Source: Poriferisodalis sp965221195
GTDB taxonomy: Bacteria > Actinomycetota > Acidimicrobiia > Acidimicrobiales > Poriferisodalaceae
DNA: 64,000 nt
Direction of reading: 5' to 3'
Assembly (NCBI GenBank): GCA_965221195.1
Contig: OZ244864.1
Span: forward strand, 372,001 to 436,000
Shown: piece after piece, positions 41,601 through 50,319 of the stretch
How positions within the stretch are numbered: the first letter of the stretch is position 1
Layout of the letters: the number at the start of each line of letters is the position of its first letter
The notes under the pieces: model-generated
What the model was told of the DNA's origin: nothing
Databases searched by the model: none
What the model saw: the letters and a program-made list of their open reading frames with translations, nothing else
Position numbers and translations under genes: made by a program

Positions 41601-43566
41601 GATCGACGGGCAGCTCGTCGCTCACTGCACGGATAAACGCCCCCACGGCTCGGCCCAGCTCCAACGGTCGTCCGGGTCCGTCTCCGTGCCAGAACGGCAT
41701 TTTGCCCGGCTCTGCTGGCGCTGGAGTTACCACCACCCGGTCAAAAGTGATCTCGGCTATGCGCCAAGTTGACGCTCCCAGCAGAAACGTCTCGCCCACT
41801 CGCGCCTCGTACACCATCTCCTCGTCCAGCTCACCAACACGCGACCCCTCGGTGGTAAACACCGCATAGGAGCCCCGGTCGGGAATAGAGCCGGCGTTGG
41901 TGACCGCAAGGCGGCCAGCGCCTTGGCGCGGACGCAGCATCCCGGTGGTGCGGTCCCACACGATGCGTGGACGCAGTTCGCGGAACTCCTCAGACGGATA
42001 CCGACCGGCCAGCAATTCCAGCACCGAGCTGAGCACCTCAGTGCTGAGCTGGGCGTAGGGTGCCGCTCGCCGCACGACACGCAGGAGGTCGTCAACCGAC
42101 CAGTCGTCCACAGCGACCATGGCAACGATCTGTTGGGCCAATACGTCAAGCGGCTGGCGGGGGAAGCGGATGTGTTCGATCTCGCCGGCGCACATCCGCT
42201 GCGCCACCACGGCCGCCTCAACAAGCTCACCCCGATGGCGGGGGAAGATCTTGCCCACGCTTGGCTTGCCGACCTGATGACCCGCACGCCCGATGCGCTG
42301 CATCCCGGCGGCAACTGAAGGAGGTGACGCCACGTGAATCACAAGATCGACTGCGCCCATGTCGATGCCTAGCTCCAGCGATGACGTGGCCACGATGGCG
42401 CGCACGCGCCCAGACTTGAGATCGTCTTCGATGCTGAGGCGCTGGGACCGGCTGAGCGATCCATGATGCGCTCGCACCAGCCCGAGACCTTCAGGCAGAG
42501 AGATGCCCTCGGCTTCGGCCGCTCGGTTGCGGCCCCACTGATGCAGTTCGTTGAGTCGGGCAGCTAGCCGCTCAGCTAACCGGCGGGCATTAACGAAGAT
42601 GATCGTGGAACGGTGCGCGTAGATCAGCGCCAGCAAGCGTGGGTGAATGGAGGGCCAGATGCTGCCCGAATGCGACTCCGACAGCGCTGCTGGAATTGCT
42701 GGGGCTGCGGGGCCTGCGGGATCTACTGGGGCTGCCGGGGCTGCCGGGTCAGTGGGGTACACAGCGAGGTTAGGTTCAGCCCCAGCGCTGGCAGCCACCA
42801 GATCGCCCATGTCGGACACTCCGGCAATCACTTCCACATCTAGCTGCTTGGTTGCGCCCACATCGGTGATCTCAACATGGCGCTCATCGGGACGGTCGGA
42901 ATCGTTGCCGCCCAAAAACAGAGCAATTTCCGACAGTGGTCGCTGTGTAGCCGACAGGCCGATCCGCTGCGGCCCCGGTCGGTTGGTCGCAGCCAGTTCG
43001 CACAGCCGCTCCAGCGACAACGCCAGATGCGTCCCGCGCTTGGTGGCAGCGACCGCGTGGATCTCGTCAACAATGACCCAGCGCACCCACCGCAGCGTCT
43101 GCCGCGCCCCGGAAGTCAGCATCAGGTACAGCGACTCGGGCGTGGTGATGGCGATGTCGGCTGGGCGAGTGACGAGCCGACGGCGCTCAGCGGCGCTGGT
43201 ATCGCCGGTGCGCACGCCGACGGTCGGCACATGCACATCAATGCCAAGGCGTTCCGCAGCACCGCCGATGCCCTCTAGCGGCACCCGCAGGTTTTTGTTG
43301 ATATCCACTGCCAAAGCGCGCAGCGGCGACAAGTACAGCACCCGCGTGCGCTCCGAAGGCGGCGGCTCGGGCTCGGACATGACCTGATCTATGGCCCACA
43401 AGAAGGCTGCGAGCGTCTTGCCCGAGCCGGTGGGAGCTGCGATTAGGCAGTGCCGCCCCGCCGATATGGCCTTCCAACCCGCGATCTGGCACGGCGTGGG
43501 TGCCGCGAAAGCCGAAGCAAACCATTCGGCGGTCGGTGCAGTGAAGGCACCCAACGCCGGGTGCAT
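38650..43566 (-). CDS. lhr: Lhr-type large DEAD/DEAH-box helicase
   Basis: 1,638-residue superfamily 2 helicase of the Lhr family, implicated in DNA repair in mycobacteria. Walker A IAAPTGSGKTLAAFLWAI, motif II VIVDEIHAVAATKRG, motif III GLSATQRP, and motifs V/VI ATSSLELGIDMGAVDLV and RIGRAGHQVG are complete. The Lhr-specific winged-helix and beta-barrel C-terminal body follows. The start codon shares one base with the stop of the HelD-like gene (TGATG), so translation is coupled. A Pro/Ala-rich repeat insertion lies near residues 270-293 between RecA-like domains, and a QLDLMQSD duplication lies near residue 660. Confidence 0.93.
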   Translation of the reverse strand: MHPALGAFTAPTAEWFASAFAAPTPCQIAGWKAISAGRHCLIAAPTGSGKTLAAFLWAIDQVMSEPEPPPSERTRVLYLSPLRALAVDINKNLRVPLEGIGGAAERLGIDVHVPTVGVRTGDTSAAERRRLVTRPADIAITTPESLYLMLTSGARQTLRWVRWVIVDEIHAVAATKRGTHLALSLERLCELAATNRPGPQRIGLSATQRPLSEIALFLGGNDSDRPDERHVEITDVGATKQLDVEVIAGVSDMGDLVAASAGAEPNLAVYPTDPAAPAAPVDPAGPAAPAIPAALSESHSGSIWPSIHPRLLALIYAHRSTIIFVNARRLAERLAARLNELHQWGRNRAAEAEGISLPEGLGLVRAHHGSLSRSQRLSIEDDLKSGRVRAIVATSSLELGIDMGAVDLVIHVASPPSVAAGMQRIGRAGHQVGKPSVGKIFPRHRGELVEAAVVAQRMCAGEIEHIRFPRQPLDVLAQQIVAMVAVDDWSVDDLLRVVRRAAPYAQLSTEVLSSVLELLAGRYPSEEFRELRPRIVWDRTTGMLRPRQGAGRLAVTNAGSIPDRGSYAVFTTEGSRVGELDEEMVYEARVGETFLLGASTWRIAEITFDRVVVTPAPAEPGKMPFWHGDGPGRPLELGRAVGAFIRAVSDELPVDLQSHLMQLDLMQSDAHQVELVAAVEPTVRLVERLQRENCLDRWAAINVLRYLDAQRAATGVVPDDRTVVVERFRDEIGDWRICILTPFGARVHAPWGIALQSKFAQQAAQGRDTADHLGGIGGLEVLWSDDGIVLRVPDIWPPDDPNGAAMSSGRHSWDSLAAGGVPVLDGSDLALDPEEVHEAIVSHLPSTALFASRFREVAGRALLLPRRRPGERVPLWQQRQRSAGLLEVAAKYPSFPMLLEASRECLQEVFDVPALVEVMADIKSTKIRMVTVDTDGASPMAQSLLFDWISVFMYGGDAPLAERRAAALTLDRDLLADLLGAEELRGLLDAEVLAEIELELQCLADRRRARSADELADVLARVGDLTAEELSDRSESSVVVRPQREDDAAEPSEATPNGWLAELLTQRRAVELHIGSETRYVAVEDAARYRDALGCALPDGLPAALMNDVLAADTDPLDELVARFAATHAPFEAETTARRLATSVARVTAALHRLEAARRVTQGAFRPDGASTEWCDMGVLRSVRRRSLARLRREVEPVEPPAYARFLAAWHNIDRPRRGTDALADVVTRLAGAPVAASILETDVLPTRLANYSGADLDELLASGELVWIGAGSLGSNNGRVRLYWRDEVAALAPLPADEPDDPVAAVLLGHLREHGAAFWTDLLAAAPLSVASSAEFSARVLTALWDLVWAGLVTNDTLAPLRALSSRRTAARSQASAARPSGTRRVQGSPRQGARRGRSGVLGRSRPRLGQLRSGGPPSAAGRWSLTSSLYEPAASSTERAHGSAQALLERHGIVTRPGVLAEGHSGGFAAAYELLRVLEERGSVRRGHFVAGLGAAQFATPAAVERLRDHRGGDHPDGTGEVVLLAAADPAQPYGAALRWPPSDGRPSRAAGGHVVLADGVPLVMLEGGGRTLHTFEHAAADLRWIDALREGLANGRLARVELARIDGLESAEHPIGDVLTEHGFTPGYRGPTLRR
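41563..41592. repeat. 15-bp duplication in lhr
   Basis: GGACTGCATCAGATC is followed by GAGCTGCATCAGGTG, with a diverged third unit. In frame it gives the SHLMQLDLMQSD segment of Lhr. Confidence 0.75.
42686..42755. repeat. Pro/Ala-rich repeat insertion in lhr
   Basis: GC-rich imperfect repeats (GGGGCTGCCGGGGCTGCC and relatives) encode alternating Ala-Pro residues in a loop between the two RecA-like helicase domains. Confidence 0.75.
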
Positions 43567-45869
43567 CAGGGTCGAAACTCAGATCGAACAGCGGTGGGGC
43601 TGGATTGGTCGTCATGTGCTTGGCCCGCCGCTCGGTCTTGTAGAGGATCCGGCAGTGGTCGGCACCAGACCACAGCGACCCGCTTAGTGGCGCGAGTCAG
43701 TGCCACGTACAGCGCTCGCAGTCCTTGTGGCTCTTCGTCCACTATGGCGGCGGGTTCCACCACCACGACACCGTCGGTTTCGAGTCCCTTGCACAGCCGT
43801 ACAGGCGCCAGCGTGACACGGGGGTGAAGCGCCCCGGTGGTGTTGCGGCTCGCAGCAGTGGCACGGCCGAAATCCATCCCGGCGTCTGATAACGACGAAG
43901 CAATCTCGTCGATGAGCGCCACCGGCGACGCCACCAGCACCGAACCACCGTCGAGCGCCGCAGCTTCGGCGCTTACCACCTCAGCCACAGCGGATGCCAT
44001 CTCGCCGGTTACGACGATAAAACGCGGTGGTGAGCCACCGATGCGCACAGCCTCGGGTGGTGCTAGCCCCACAGCGGCAGCAGCGAGCACTCGGTTGGCC
44101 AGTTCGAGGCTTGGTTGGGGGATGCGATAGCTCAGCGTCAGCTCCGACAGGCGGGGCGCGATGGGGCCCCTTGGCAGATGGCAGAGGATCTCCTGCCAGT
44201 TCAACGGGGCGTGCGCCGAGGTGGCTTGGGCGATGTCGCCGACCAGTGTCATGGAGCCGTTGAGCGAGCGGCGAGCGATCATCCGCAGCGCCATCGGCGG
44301 CTGGTCTTGGCATTCGTCAACCACGATGTGGCCGTAGGTGCGGATGTCGGCGTCGCGGCGACTCTTGCGAGTGCCCGAGCGCGGACCCAGCACGGCGTAG
44401 GCCTCATCGAGCAACGGCACGTCGGCGTCGCTCCACTCGTAGCTATCGGGGCTGTCGCCGCGGGGGCGGTGCAGCGACATCCATTCGTCTTGTTCGAGCA
44501 CGCCTTGCGCTGCTGAGCGCAGCAACGCACGCGAGCCGTACAGATCGCGCAGCAATTGCGCAGGTGTCAGTTGAGGCCACATGCGCTCAAACGCAGCCAT
44601 CATCTCAGGGTGGCGAGCGAACCGCTCACGCAGTTTGGCGGTCTCAGGTCGGCGTCGATGCGAGGCCGACATAGCCGCATAGACGGCTTGCTCAACGTAG
44701 GCCCGGCCTGCGTTGTGGTGGCGGAAGCGGCGGCGGGCCTCAGCCACAATCGCCCGCGACGCGCTTGAGGTCAGTGTCACATAGCCCAAGCCGAACTCAA
44801 GGCGCAGGTCGCCGCGCAGCGGACGCTGACGGTCTCTCACAGCGTTGGCGACGACTTGCGACATAGCGATATCGCCCTTCGCCCGGGCCACAGCAGTCGT
44901 GTCCGCTAGCCGAATCTGAACGTCGGGGAATAGCTCGTTGAACAGGTCAGCCAGCACGAACAGATGAACACCTGCCTCGCCCAAGCTGGGCAGCACGCGT
45001 TCGACATAGCGCAGGAATAGCCGGTTAGGGCCAATCACCAGCACCCCCTGGCCGGCCAGTGGGAAGCGGTAGGTGTACAGCAGGTACGCGGCACGGTGCA
45101 GCGCCACGATTGTTTTGCCGGTGCCCGGACCGCCTTGGCACACCAAGATGCCCTTGCGCGGACTGCGAATGATCTCGTCCTGTTCGGCTTGGATGGTGGC
45201 CACGACCTGTCGCAGCTGGCCGTCCCGACGCTCTTGCAGCGCGGCATACAGCGCACCGTGGGCGTTCAGCCGAGGACCAGTGTCGTCGTTGTCGGTGCTG
45301 TCGTCGTCTAAAGCGTCGAGGTCGAAGACTTCGTCTTCGAGATCGGCGAGCACTCGACCGCGGCAAACGAAATGGCGGCGTCGAAGCAGACCGAGCGGGT
45401 CGCCACCGGTGGCGCGGAAGAAAGGCTCAGCGATCGGCGCTCGCCAGTCCACCACCACAGGTTCCTGCTGCTCATCGGCGACCGCGAGCCTGCCGATGTA
45501 AAATGTCTCAGCTGCGCCGTAGCCATCACGGCTGCTGTCCGGCCCATCAGCGCCCGGCCCATCAGCGGACCCACTGGCAGATTCTTGGGCGGCAGATTCT
45601 TGGGCGGCAGGTTCTCGGGCAGCAGCGTGCGCTCGGGCGGGTCGGTCGATGCGACCGAACACCAACGACGACGAACCCAACTCGAGCTGGCTCAGCCGAC
45701 CTGCGACGGCGTCCTCAATTACGTCTCGTTCAAAACGTGCCTGGCGGGTGCCGCCACGACCGACTTCGACCATCTCGCGCAGTCGCCGCGCCCGCTGCCG
45801 GGAAGATTCCAGCAGTGCATAGGCGCGGTCGATATGGGCTTGTTCTGCCTGGATTTCCGGATGGCTCAC
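43566..45869 (-). CDS. HelD/HelR-like RNA polymerase-associated UvrD-family ATPase
   Basis: 767-residue superfamily 1 ATPase of the HelD group, which in actinobacteria removes stalled RNA polymerase and can give rifampicin tolerance. The N-terminal antiparallel coiled coil (residues about 1-60) is followed by IGRLAVADEQQEPVVVDWRAP, a HelD landmark. Walker A is GGPGTGKTIVALHRAAYLLY, motif II VVDECQDQPPMALRM and the C-terminal motif LRALYVALTRATKRVAVV. A short AAQES repeat interrupts the region after the coiled coil. It is coupled to lhr downstream and lies 50 bp after lnt. Confidence 0.9.
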   Translation of the reverse strand: MSHPEIQAEQAHIDRAYALLESSRQRARRLREMVEVGRGGTRQARFERDVIEDAVAGRLSQLELGSSSLVFGRIDRPARAHAAAREPAAQESAAQESASGSADGPGADGPDSSRDGYGAAETFYIGRLAVADEQQEPVVVDWRAPIAEPFFRATGGDPLGLLRRRHFVCRGRVLADLEDEVFDLDALDDDSTDNDDTGPRLNAHGALYAALQERRDGQLRQVVATIQAEQDEIIRSPRKGILVCQGGPGTGKTIVALHRAAYLLYTYRFPLAGQGVLVIGPNRLFLRYVERVLPSLGEAGVHLFVLADLFNELFPDVQIRLADTTAVARAKGDIAMSQVVANAVRDRQRPLRGDLRLEFGLGYVTLTSSASRAIVAEARRRFRHHNAGRAYVEQAVYAAMSASHRRRPETAKLRERFARHPEMMAAFERMWPQLTPAQLLRDLYGSRALLRSAAQGVLEQDEWMSLHRPRGDSPDSYEWSDADVPLLDEAYAVLGPRSGTRKSRRDADIRTYGHIVVDECQDQPPMALRMIARRSLNGSMTLVGDIAQATSAHAPLNWQEILCHLPRGPIAPRLSELTLSYRIPQPSLELANRVLAAAAVGLAPPEAVRIGGSPPRFIVVTGEMASAVAEVVSAEAAALDGGSVLVASPVALIDEIASSLSDAGMDFGRATAASRNTTGALHPRVTLAPVRLCKGLETDGVVVVEPAAIVDEEPQGLRALYVALTRATKRVAVVWCRPLPDPLQDRAAGQAHDDQSSPTAVRSEFRP
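45540..45620. repeat. 15-bp arrays in the HelD-like gene
   Basis: CGGCCCATCAGCGCC and CGGCCCATCAGCGGA (45540-45569), then three units of GGCAGATTCTTGGGC (two exact, one with two changes, 45576-45620). On the coding strand they form the ADGPG/AAQES low-complexity insert of about 25 residues. Confidence 0.93.
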
Positions 45870-45919
45870 GCTGGGCTGGTCACCACGGTCGGGGACCGGT
45901 CAAGGCTACTTGCGGCCAG

Positions 45920-47392
45920 TCACCGCTTGGCAGGATTTCTGGGCTTGCGGATCAGCGCGATGCACCGCATCAGCACCAAGGCAGCCAGCGCCGCCAGCGG
46001 CCACGAACCCAGGAAAACCGCTGGTGTGATGCCGGAGCGAAGCTCGACATCACCAACAAGGACAACGGAGGAACGAAGGTCACTGCGGGCGACAACCGCT
46101 CCGTCGGGTGAGACAATCGCGCTGTAACCAGTGGTGGACGACTGCACTACCCAGCGTCCAGATTCAACAGCCCGCAGCCGGGCGCTGGCAAGTGACTGGG
46201 CGGGCACCACTGAGGTGCTGTAAGACGAAGCGAGCGTGGGGTTGACCACGATGCGTCCTTGTGCCCGTACCCCGTCGCGCACGAGGTCGCTGAAGTACAC
46301 CTCATAAGACGTGAGGACCGCGATTTCACCCAGTGAGGTCGACAACACACCGGGGCCTTCGCCGGCTATTGCCTCGCGGGAGATCAGCGACAGATCAGCG
46401 AAAGGCTCGACGATGCCGCGCAGCGGCACGTACTCACCGAAGGGCACCAGATGGGCTTTGTCGTAACGATCTGCGAGTCCCGTCAGCGGATCGATGGCAA
46501 CAGTGGCGTTGCGAAAACGCTCACCATCGGCTGCTCGCTCGTAGAAGTTGGCAACGAGGACCAGATCGCGCGACGCTGCCAGCGACTCCAGTGCGGCCAG
46601 CGACTCAGAGGTCTCAAGTGGCTCGTCGGCGGAGTTGCTGCTCTCGCTCCAGACCAGCAGGTCGGCTGTGCCCTGCCAAGCCGCAGTGGTGTCGAAGTGG
46701 CGCCGCTCCACGCTGCGCTGCGGAGTGTCGGTATGAGTGCCAAGTTCGCCACCGGCCTGAGTGACCGCCACTGTGATGGTCTGGTCAACGGTTGTGTCCG
46801 GCACCACTAACGCCAAGGTCTGAACGCCGATCGCGATGAGCAGCGGCTGCCACACACCGCGCCAATATCGAGCGCAGAGCCGCTCGATCACCACAGCGCC
46901 CACGCCGATGAGGGCGATCACTCCCAACGGACCCGCGAGAACCGCTGTGCCCAACAGCGGCCCGCTCACCTGACCCAACGCAAGGTTCGACATGGGCACA
47001 CCGCCGAAGGGCACGCTCCAGCGGACCGCTTCGCCCAGCACCAGTGCCGCTGGCATGCCAATCGCTCGCCATCGGCCGTTGGGGGGGATCAGCGACAGCG
47101 GCAGTGCCATGATGAACGCTTCGACTGGCACGGCTGCGATCCATCCCGGCACAGTCAGTTCGGTCATCCAGAACAAGCCGAACAAATAGGCGCCCAGCCA
47201 GAATGCAACAGCTACTTCCAGCCGGCCACGCCAGCGCGGCTGTGGCCCGACGCAGAACTTCAGCCACAGGCCCAACCCGATAGGGCCGAGCGCGAACTGC
47301 TCCCAAGGCGGCAGCGAGAGCATCGTGAGCACCCCGAGAGCGGAAGCGAGACTGTCTCGCAGCAACCGGTCCCGCATACGGGGGCCACTCAT
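45920..47392 (-). CDS. lnt: Apolipoprotein N-acyltransferase-like protein, catalytic Cys replaced by Ser
   Basis: 490-residue Lnt family protein: six to seven N-terminal membrane helices followed by a nitrilase-fold domain facing outward. The glutamate (LLVWSESSN) and lysine (YDKAHLVPFGEYVPLRG) of the Glu-Lys-Cys triad are present. The thioester cysteine, normally in a [IV]CYE context, is Ser here (VLTSYEVYF, residue about 362, codon TCT). Either the enzyme is inactive or it has another role. Several lipoproteins in this window would be its expected clients. It lies between hemY and the HelD-like gene on one strand. Confidence 0.88.
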   Translation of the reverse strand: MSGPRMRDRLLRDSLASALGVLTMLSLPPWEQFALGPIGLGLWLKFCVGPQPRWRGRLEVAVAFWLGAYLFGLFWMTELTVPGWIAAVPVEAFIMALPLSLIPPNGRWRAIGMPAALVLGEAVRWSVPFGGVPMSNLALGQVSGPLLGTAVLAGPLGVIALIGVGAVVIERLCARYWRGVWQPLLIAIGVQTLALVVPDTTVDQTITVAVTQAGGELGTHTDTPQRSVERRHFDTTAAWQGTADLLVWSESSNSADEPLETSESLAALESLAASRDLVLVANFYERAADGERFRNATVAIDPLTGLADRYDKAHLVPFGEYVPLRGIVEPFADLSLISREAIAGEGPGVLSTSLGEIAVLTSYEVYFSDLVRDGVRAQGRIVVNPTLASSYSTSVVPAQSLASARLRAVESGRWVVQSSTTGYSAIVSPDGAVVARSDLRSSVVLVGDVELRSGITPAVFLGSWPLAALAALVLMRCIALIRKPRNPAKR

Positions 47393-47450
47393 GTCGAAAA
47401 GTCCGACCGGTTCGTGGCGGCTGGGTCGTCGCCGCGTGTGGGCCAGTCGG

Positions 47451-49070
47451 TCACGACGAGTCAGCGGTGCGGATTGTGGCGAGATGCGCTACTGCTTGCG
47501 CGGCTGCTTCGTTGCCCTGCCGGATGCATGCAGGAATACCAAGGCCGCGGTAGGCAGCACCAGTCACGAACACGCCGGGGAGTTCCCGAGTGAGCGCCTC
47601 TTCGATGCAGTCGACGAGATGGCTGTGGCCTGGGCGGTACTGCGGCAACGACTGCTCCCAACGCGAGATGCGCCATGCGTGTACGGTGCCGGGTTCGCTC
47701 AGGTGCCGCAGCGCCGGAAGGCTGGAGAGTTCTGCTAGCACAGCACCCAGCAATGCAGTGTCGTCGAGGTGGGTGTGGCGGTCATCATCATCGCGGCCGA
47801 CTGAGACGCGCAAAATGATGCTCGCAGCGTCGGTCTTGCTGTGGCCCCCAGACCAGTGCGGCCACTTCGCTGAGCCGTAACTGCAAGCGGTCGTCAACCA
47901 ACCGGTGTTGCGGGTCACCAAAAAGCCGGCCTGAGTGGGTGCTTCAACGGCATCGGCGCGCACGCTGAGCGTTACAACGGCAACCGAGGCGTAGTCGATG
48001 AGCCCCAGCGCCGCTGTGGCATCGGGCGCGTCCGGCAACATCTGTGCCGCACAATGAGCAGGCGCAGCAACGATGACAGCATCAGCGTCGAGTGTCTTGG
48101 ACTCACCCGTCTTGGGTCCACCGTCCACAGCAGACCCAATGTCCACAGCGAATCGGGTTCCTGTGATCTGGGGTCGGCGGATTGCCCTCACCGGAGCACC
48201 CAGACGCAGGACGCACTGATCCAGACATGCGGTCAGGGCTTCAACCAGCCGACCCATCCCAACCTCAAAGCTGCCAAAGACAGGTGCCGGTGTTCCGGCT
48301 GGACGGGGCGGCTGCATCCGACGCAACCCCCCCATGAGCGAGTGGCTGCGCTCCAACGCCTGAACGAGAATCGGCGCGGACGTTACCGCATCTAGCCGGT
48401 CGATGTGCCCAGCGCTGATGCTGCCGAGCAACGGATCGACCACTTGGGAGGCCACTGCTGCGCCGAGCCGGGTGCGCACGAGGTCGCCCACGCTGACAGC
48501 ACCACGCCCCCCAGCCGACGCGTCGCTGCCAAACTCCCCAACCGCACGGGCAGCCCCAGAAGAACTGGCCCCAGGGGAGCTGGCCCTAGGGGAGCTGGGC
48601 CTGTCGGGGTCCCGCAGGCGCAGCGCCGTGAATCGACGCGGCAAAAAGCAGTCGGCGGCGGCGCGCAGCTTGGCAGCCGGGTTGAGCAGAGGAGAACGCA
48701 CGAGCGGCCCCAAGCTCGTGGGCACCCCACCGATCATGCCGTCGGGCAACGGTGTCAGTTGCGGGTGGAGCTTGCCGGGATGGATCACCGACGCGCCGCC
48801 GACGCTCGGCGAGATGCGCTCATCTAAGAGGCCTAGCTCGTCGCAGAGTTCGGTAGCCCACGGCACCCGCAGCAAGAACGCGTCGGCACCCTCATCAACA
48901 GGGCTGCCCTCAAACGGTGTCGTGAGAATCTTGCCGCCCAACCGCTCGGCGCTGTCAATCAACACCACTTCGGGCACTTCGGTTTTTGCGTTGGCAGGGT
49001 GCAGCAAACGGTAAGCGGCAGTCAATCCGCTGATGCCGCCGCCGACCACCACAACCCGCTGCGGTGTCAT
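47451..49070 (-). CDS. hemY: Protoporphyrinogen/coproporphyrinogen oxidase
   Basis: FAD-dependent oxidase of late haem synthesis, 539 residues. The FAD motif RVVVVGGGISGLTAAYRL is followed by the family blocks DEGADAFLLRVPWATELCDE and LPDGMIGGVPTSLGP, with the C-terminal GVFVTGAAYRGLGIPACIRQG flavin segment. Actinobacterial HemY usually oxidises coproporphyrinogen III; that is family knowledge and not shown here. The start overlaps hemE's stop by 4 bp (ATGA). A Ser/Ala-rich repeat insert interrupts the region near residues 155-170. Confidence 0.92.
   Translation of the reverse strand: MTPQRVVVVGGGISGLTAAYRLLHPANAKTEVPEVVLIDSAERLGGKILTTPFEGSPVDEGADAFLLRVPWATELCDELGLLDERISPSVGGASVIHPGKLHPQLTPLPDGMIGGVPTSLGPLVRSPLLNPAAKLRAAADCFLPRRFTALRLRDPDRPSSPRASSPGASSSGAARAVGEFGSDASAGGRGAVSVGDLVRTRLGAAVASQVVDPLLGSISAGHIDRLDAVTSAPILVQALERSHSLMGGLRRMQPPRPAGTPAPVFGSFEVGMGRLVEALTACLDQCVLRLGAPVRAIRRPQITGTRFAVDIGSAVDGGPKTGESKTLDADAVIVAAPAHCAAQMLPDAPDATAALGLIDYASVAVVTLSVRADAVEAPTQAGFLVTRNTGWLTTACSYGSAKWPHWSGGHSKTDAASIILRVSVGRDDDDRHTHLDDTALLGAVLAELSSLPALRHLSEPGTVHAWRISRWEQSLPQYRPGHSHLVDCIEEALTRELPGVFVTGAAYRGLGIPACIRQGNEAAAQAVAHLATIRTADSS
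48562..48606. repeat. Three 15-bp units in hemY
   Basis: GAACTGGCCCCAGGG, GAGCTGGCCCTAGGG and GAGCTGGGCCTGTCG. Minus-strand coding gives SPRAS/SPGAS-type residues; a plus-strand frame reads GELAP/GELAL/GELGL. Confidence 0.93.
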
Positions 49071-50218
49071 GGGCCTGCCGGTTCGGCCTCTGGGTCTTGG
49101 ATACCGTTGCGCAGTGGCCGCCGGTACGCATGCACGTAATCGGTCAGCCGTTCAAGCACAGCGGGATCAGTTTCGGGCAGCACGCCGTGACCCAAGTTGA
49201 ATATGAATCCGGTTTCTTTCGTGCCTTCGGCCAAGATGCGGTCGGCAGCAGGACGCACAGCGTCCCAGCCCGCCACACACAGCGCCGGGTCGAGATTGCC
49301 TTGCAGCGCGATGCCGGGTCCAACCCGGTTGCGGGCCGCATCAAGCGGCACCCGCCAGTCGATGCCCACGACATCGGCGCCCACTTGGGCCATCTGGTTG
49401 AGCAGTTCGCCGGTGCCGACACCGAAATGTGCCCGCGGCACGCCAAGGTCGGCCAACTCGTCGAAGACCCGTTTGCTGTGGGGTGCCACAAACATCGCAT
49501 AGTCGGCGGGCGAGAGTGTTCCCGCCCAAGAGTCGAACAACTGCACAGCGCTGGCACCGGCGAGCACCTGCGATCTCATGGAAGCAACAGCAATGGATGC
49601 CAGTCGTTCCATGAGGTCGTGCCACAGCGCCGTGTCTGTGTGCATCAGCGATTTGGTTCGCAGGTGCTGGCGGGAGGGTGCGCCTTCAACCAAGTAGCTC
49701 GCCACCGTAAACGGCGCACCAGCGAAGCCAACCAGCGGCACGTTGAGTTCGGTGGTGAGACGCCGAACGGTGTCGAGTACGTACGGGGTGTGCGTTTCAG
49801 CGTCGAGTTCTGGCAGGCGGTCGAGGTCGGCGCGACTTCGCAGCGGTTTGGCGGCCACTGGCCCGACGCCGGGTACGACGTCGATACCGAAGCCAACAGC
49901 GGCGGCAGGTACGACGATGTCAGAGAACAGCACGGCCGCATCAACGCCGTAGCGCCGCACAGGCTGCAAGGTGATCTCAGCAGCGGTGGCCGGATCGGCG
50001 ATGGCGTCAAGGATGCTGCCCTGCCCGCGCAGCGCCCGGTATTCCGGCAGCGAGCGACCGGCTTGCCGCTGAAACCACACCGGTACCTGTTCGGTCCGTC
50101 GACAGCGTGCCGCCCGCAGGTACAGACTGTCTTTGAGCCGGTGGATGGGATGATCCGCGGCTAGCGCCGAAGCCGACACCGAAACCGACGCCGTAGCCGC
50201 TTGGGGAGTCTCAGACAT
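49067..50218 (-). CDS. hemE: Uroporphyrinogen decarboxylase
   Basis: Converts uroporphyrinogen III to coproporphyrinogen III. The substrate-binding signature VPVWFQRQAGRSLPEYR and the catalytic Asp in AAVLFSDIVVPAAAVG are present, as are GFAGAPFTVASYLVEG and the C-terminal GNLDPALCVAGW and NLGHGVLPETDP. ATG 50218 is the start; upstream residues in the open frame to 50368 are not family sequence. It heads the hemE-hemY-lnt-helD-lhr run. The 376 bp upstream (50219-50594) contain no recognised gene. Confidence 0.93.
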   Translation of the reverse strand: MSETPQAATASVSVSASALAADHPIHRLKDSLYLRAARCRRTEQVPVWFQRQAGRSLPEYRALRGQGSILDAIADPATAAEITLQPVRRYGVDAAVLFSDIVVPAAAVGFGIDVVPGVGPVAAKPLRSRADLDRLPELDAETHTPYVLDTVRRLTTELNVPLVGFAGAPFTVASYLVEGAPSRQHLRTKSLMHTDTALWHDLMERLASIAVASMRSQVLAGASAVQLFDSWAGTLSPADYAMFVAPHSKRVFDELADLGVPRAHFGVGTGELLNQMAQVGADVVGIDWRVPLDAARNRVGPGIALQGNLDPALCVAGWDAVRPAADRILAEGTKETGFIFNLGHGVLPETDPAVLERLTDYVHAYRRPLRNGIQDPEAEPAGP

Positions 50219-50319
50219 GCGCCAAGAACGGTACCGGCGCAACGCAAACCCACAAGGGAGGCAACAACGCGCCCGCCGCACATGGTTCATCGTCTCCACC
50301 TTTGAGCCGTCAACCGCCT

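Noticed and set aside
45372..46127. Plus-strand frame across the HelD and lnt ends
   Set aside because: Shadow frame; both minus-strand proteins have clear family motifs on either side.
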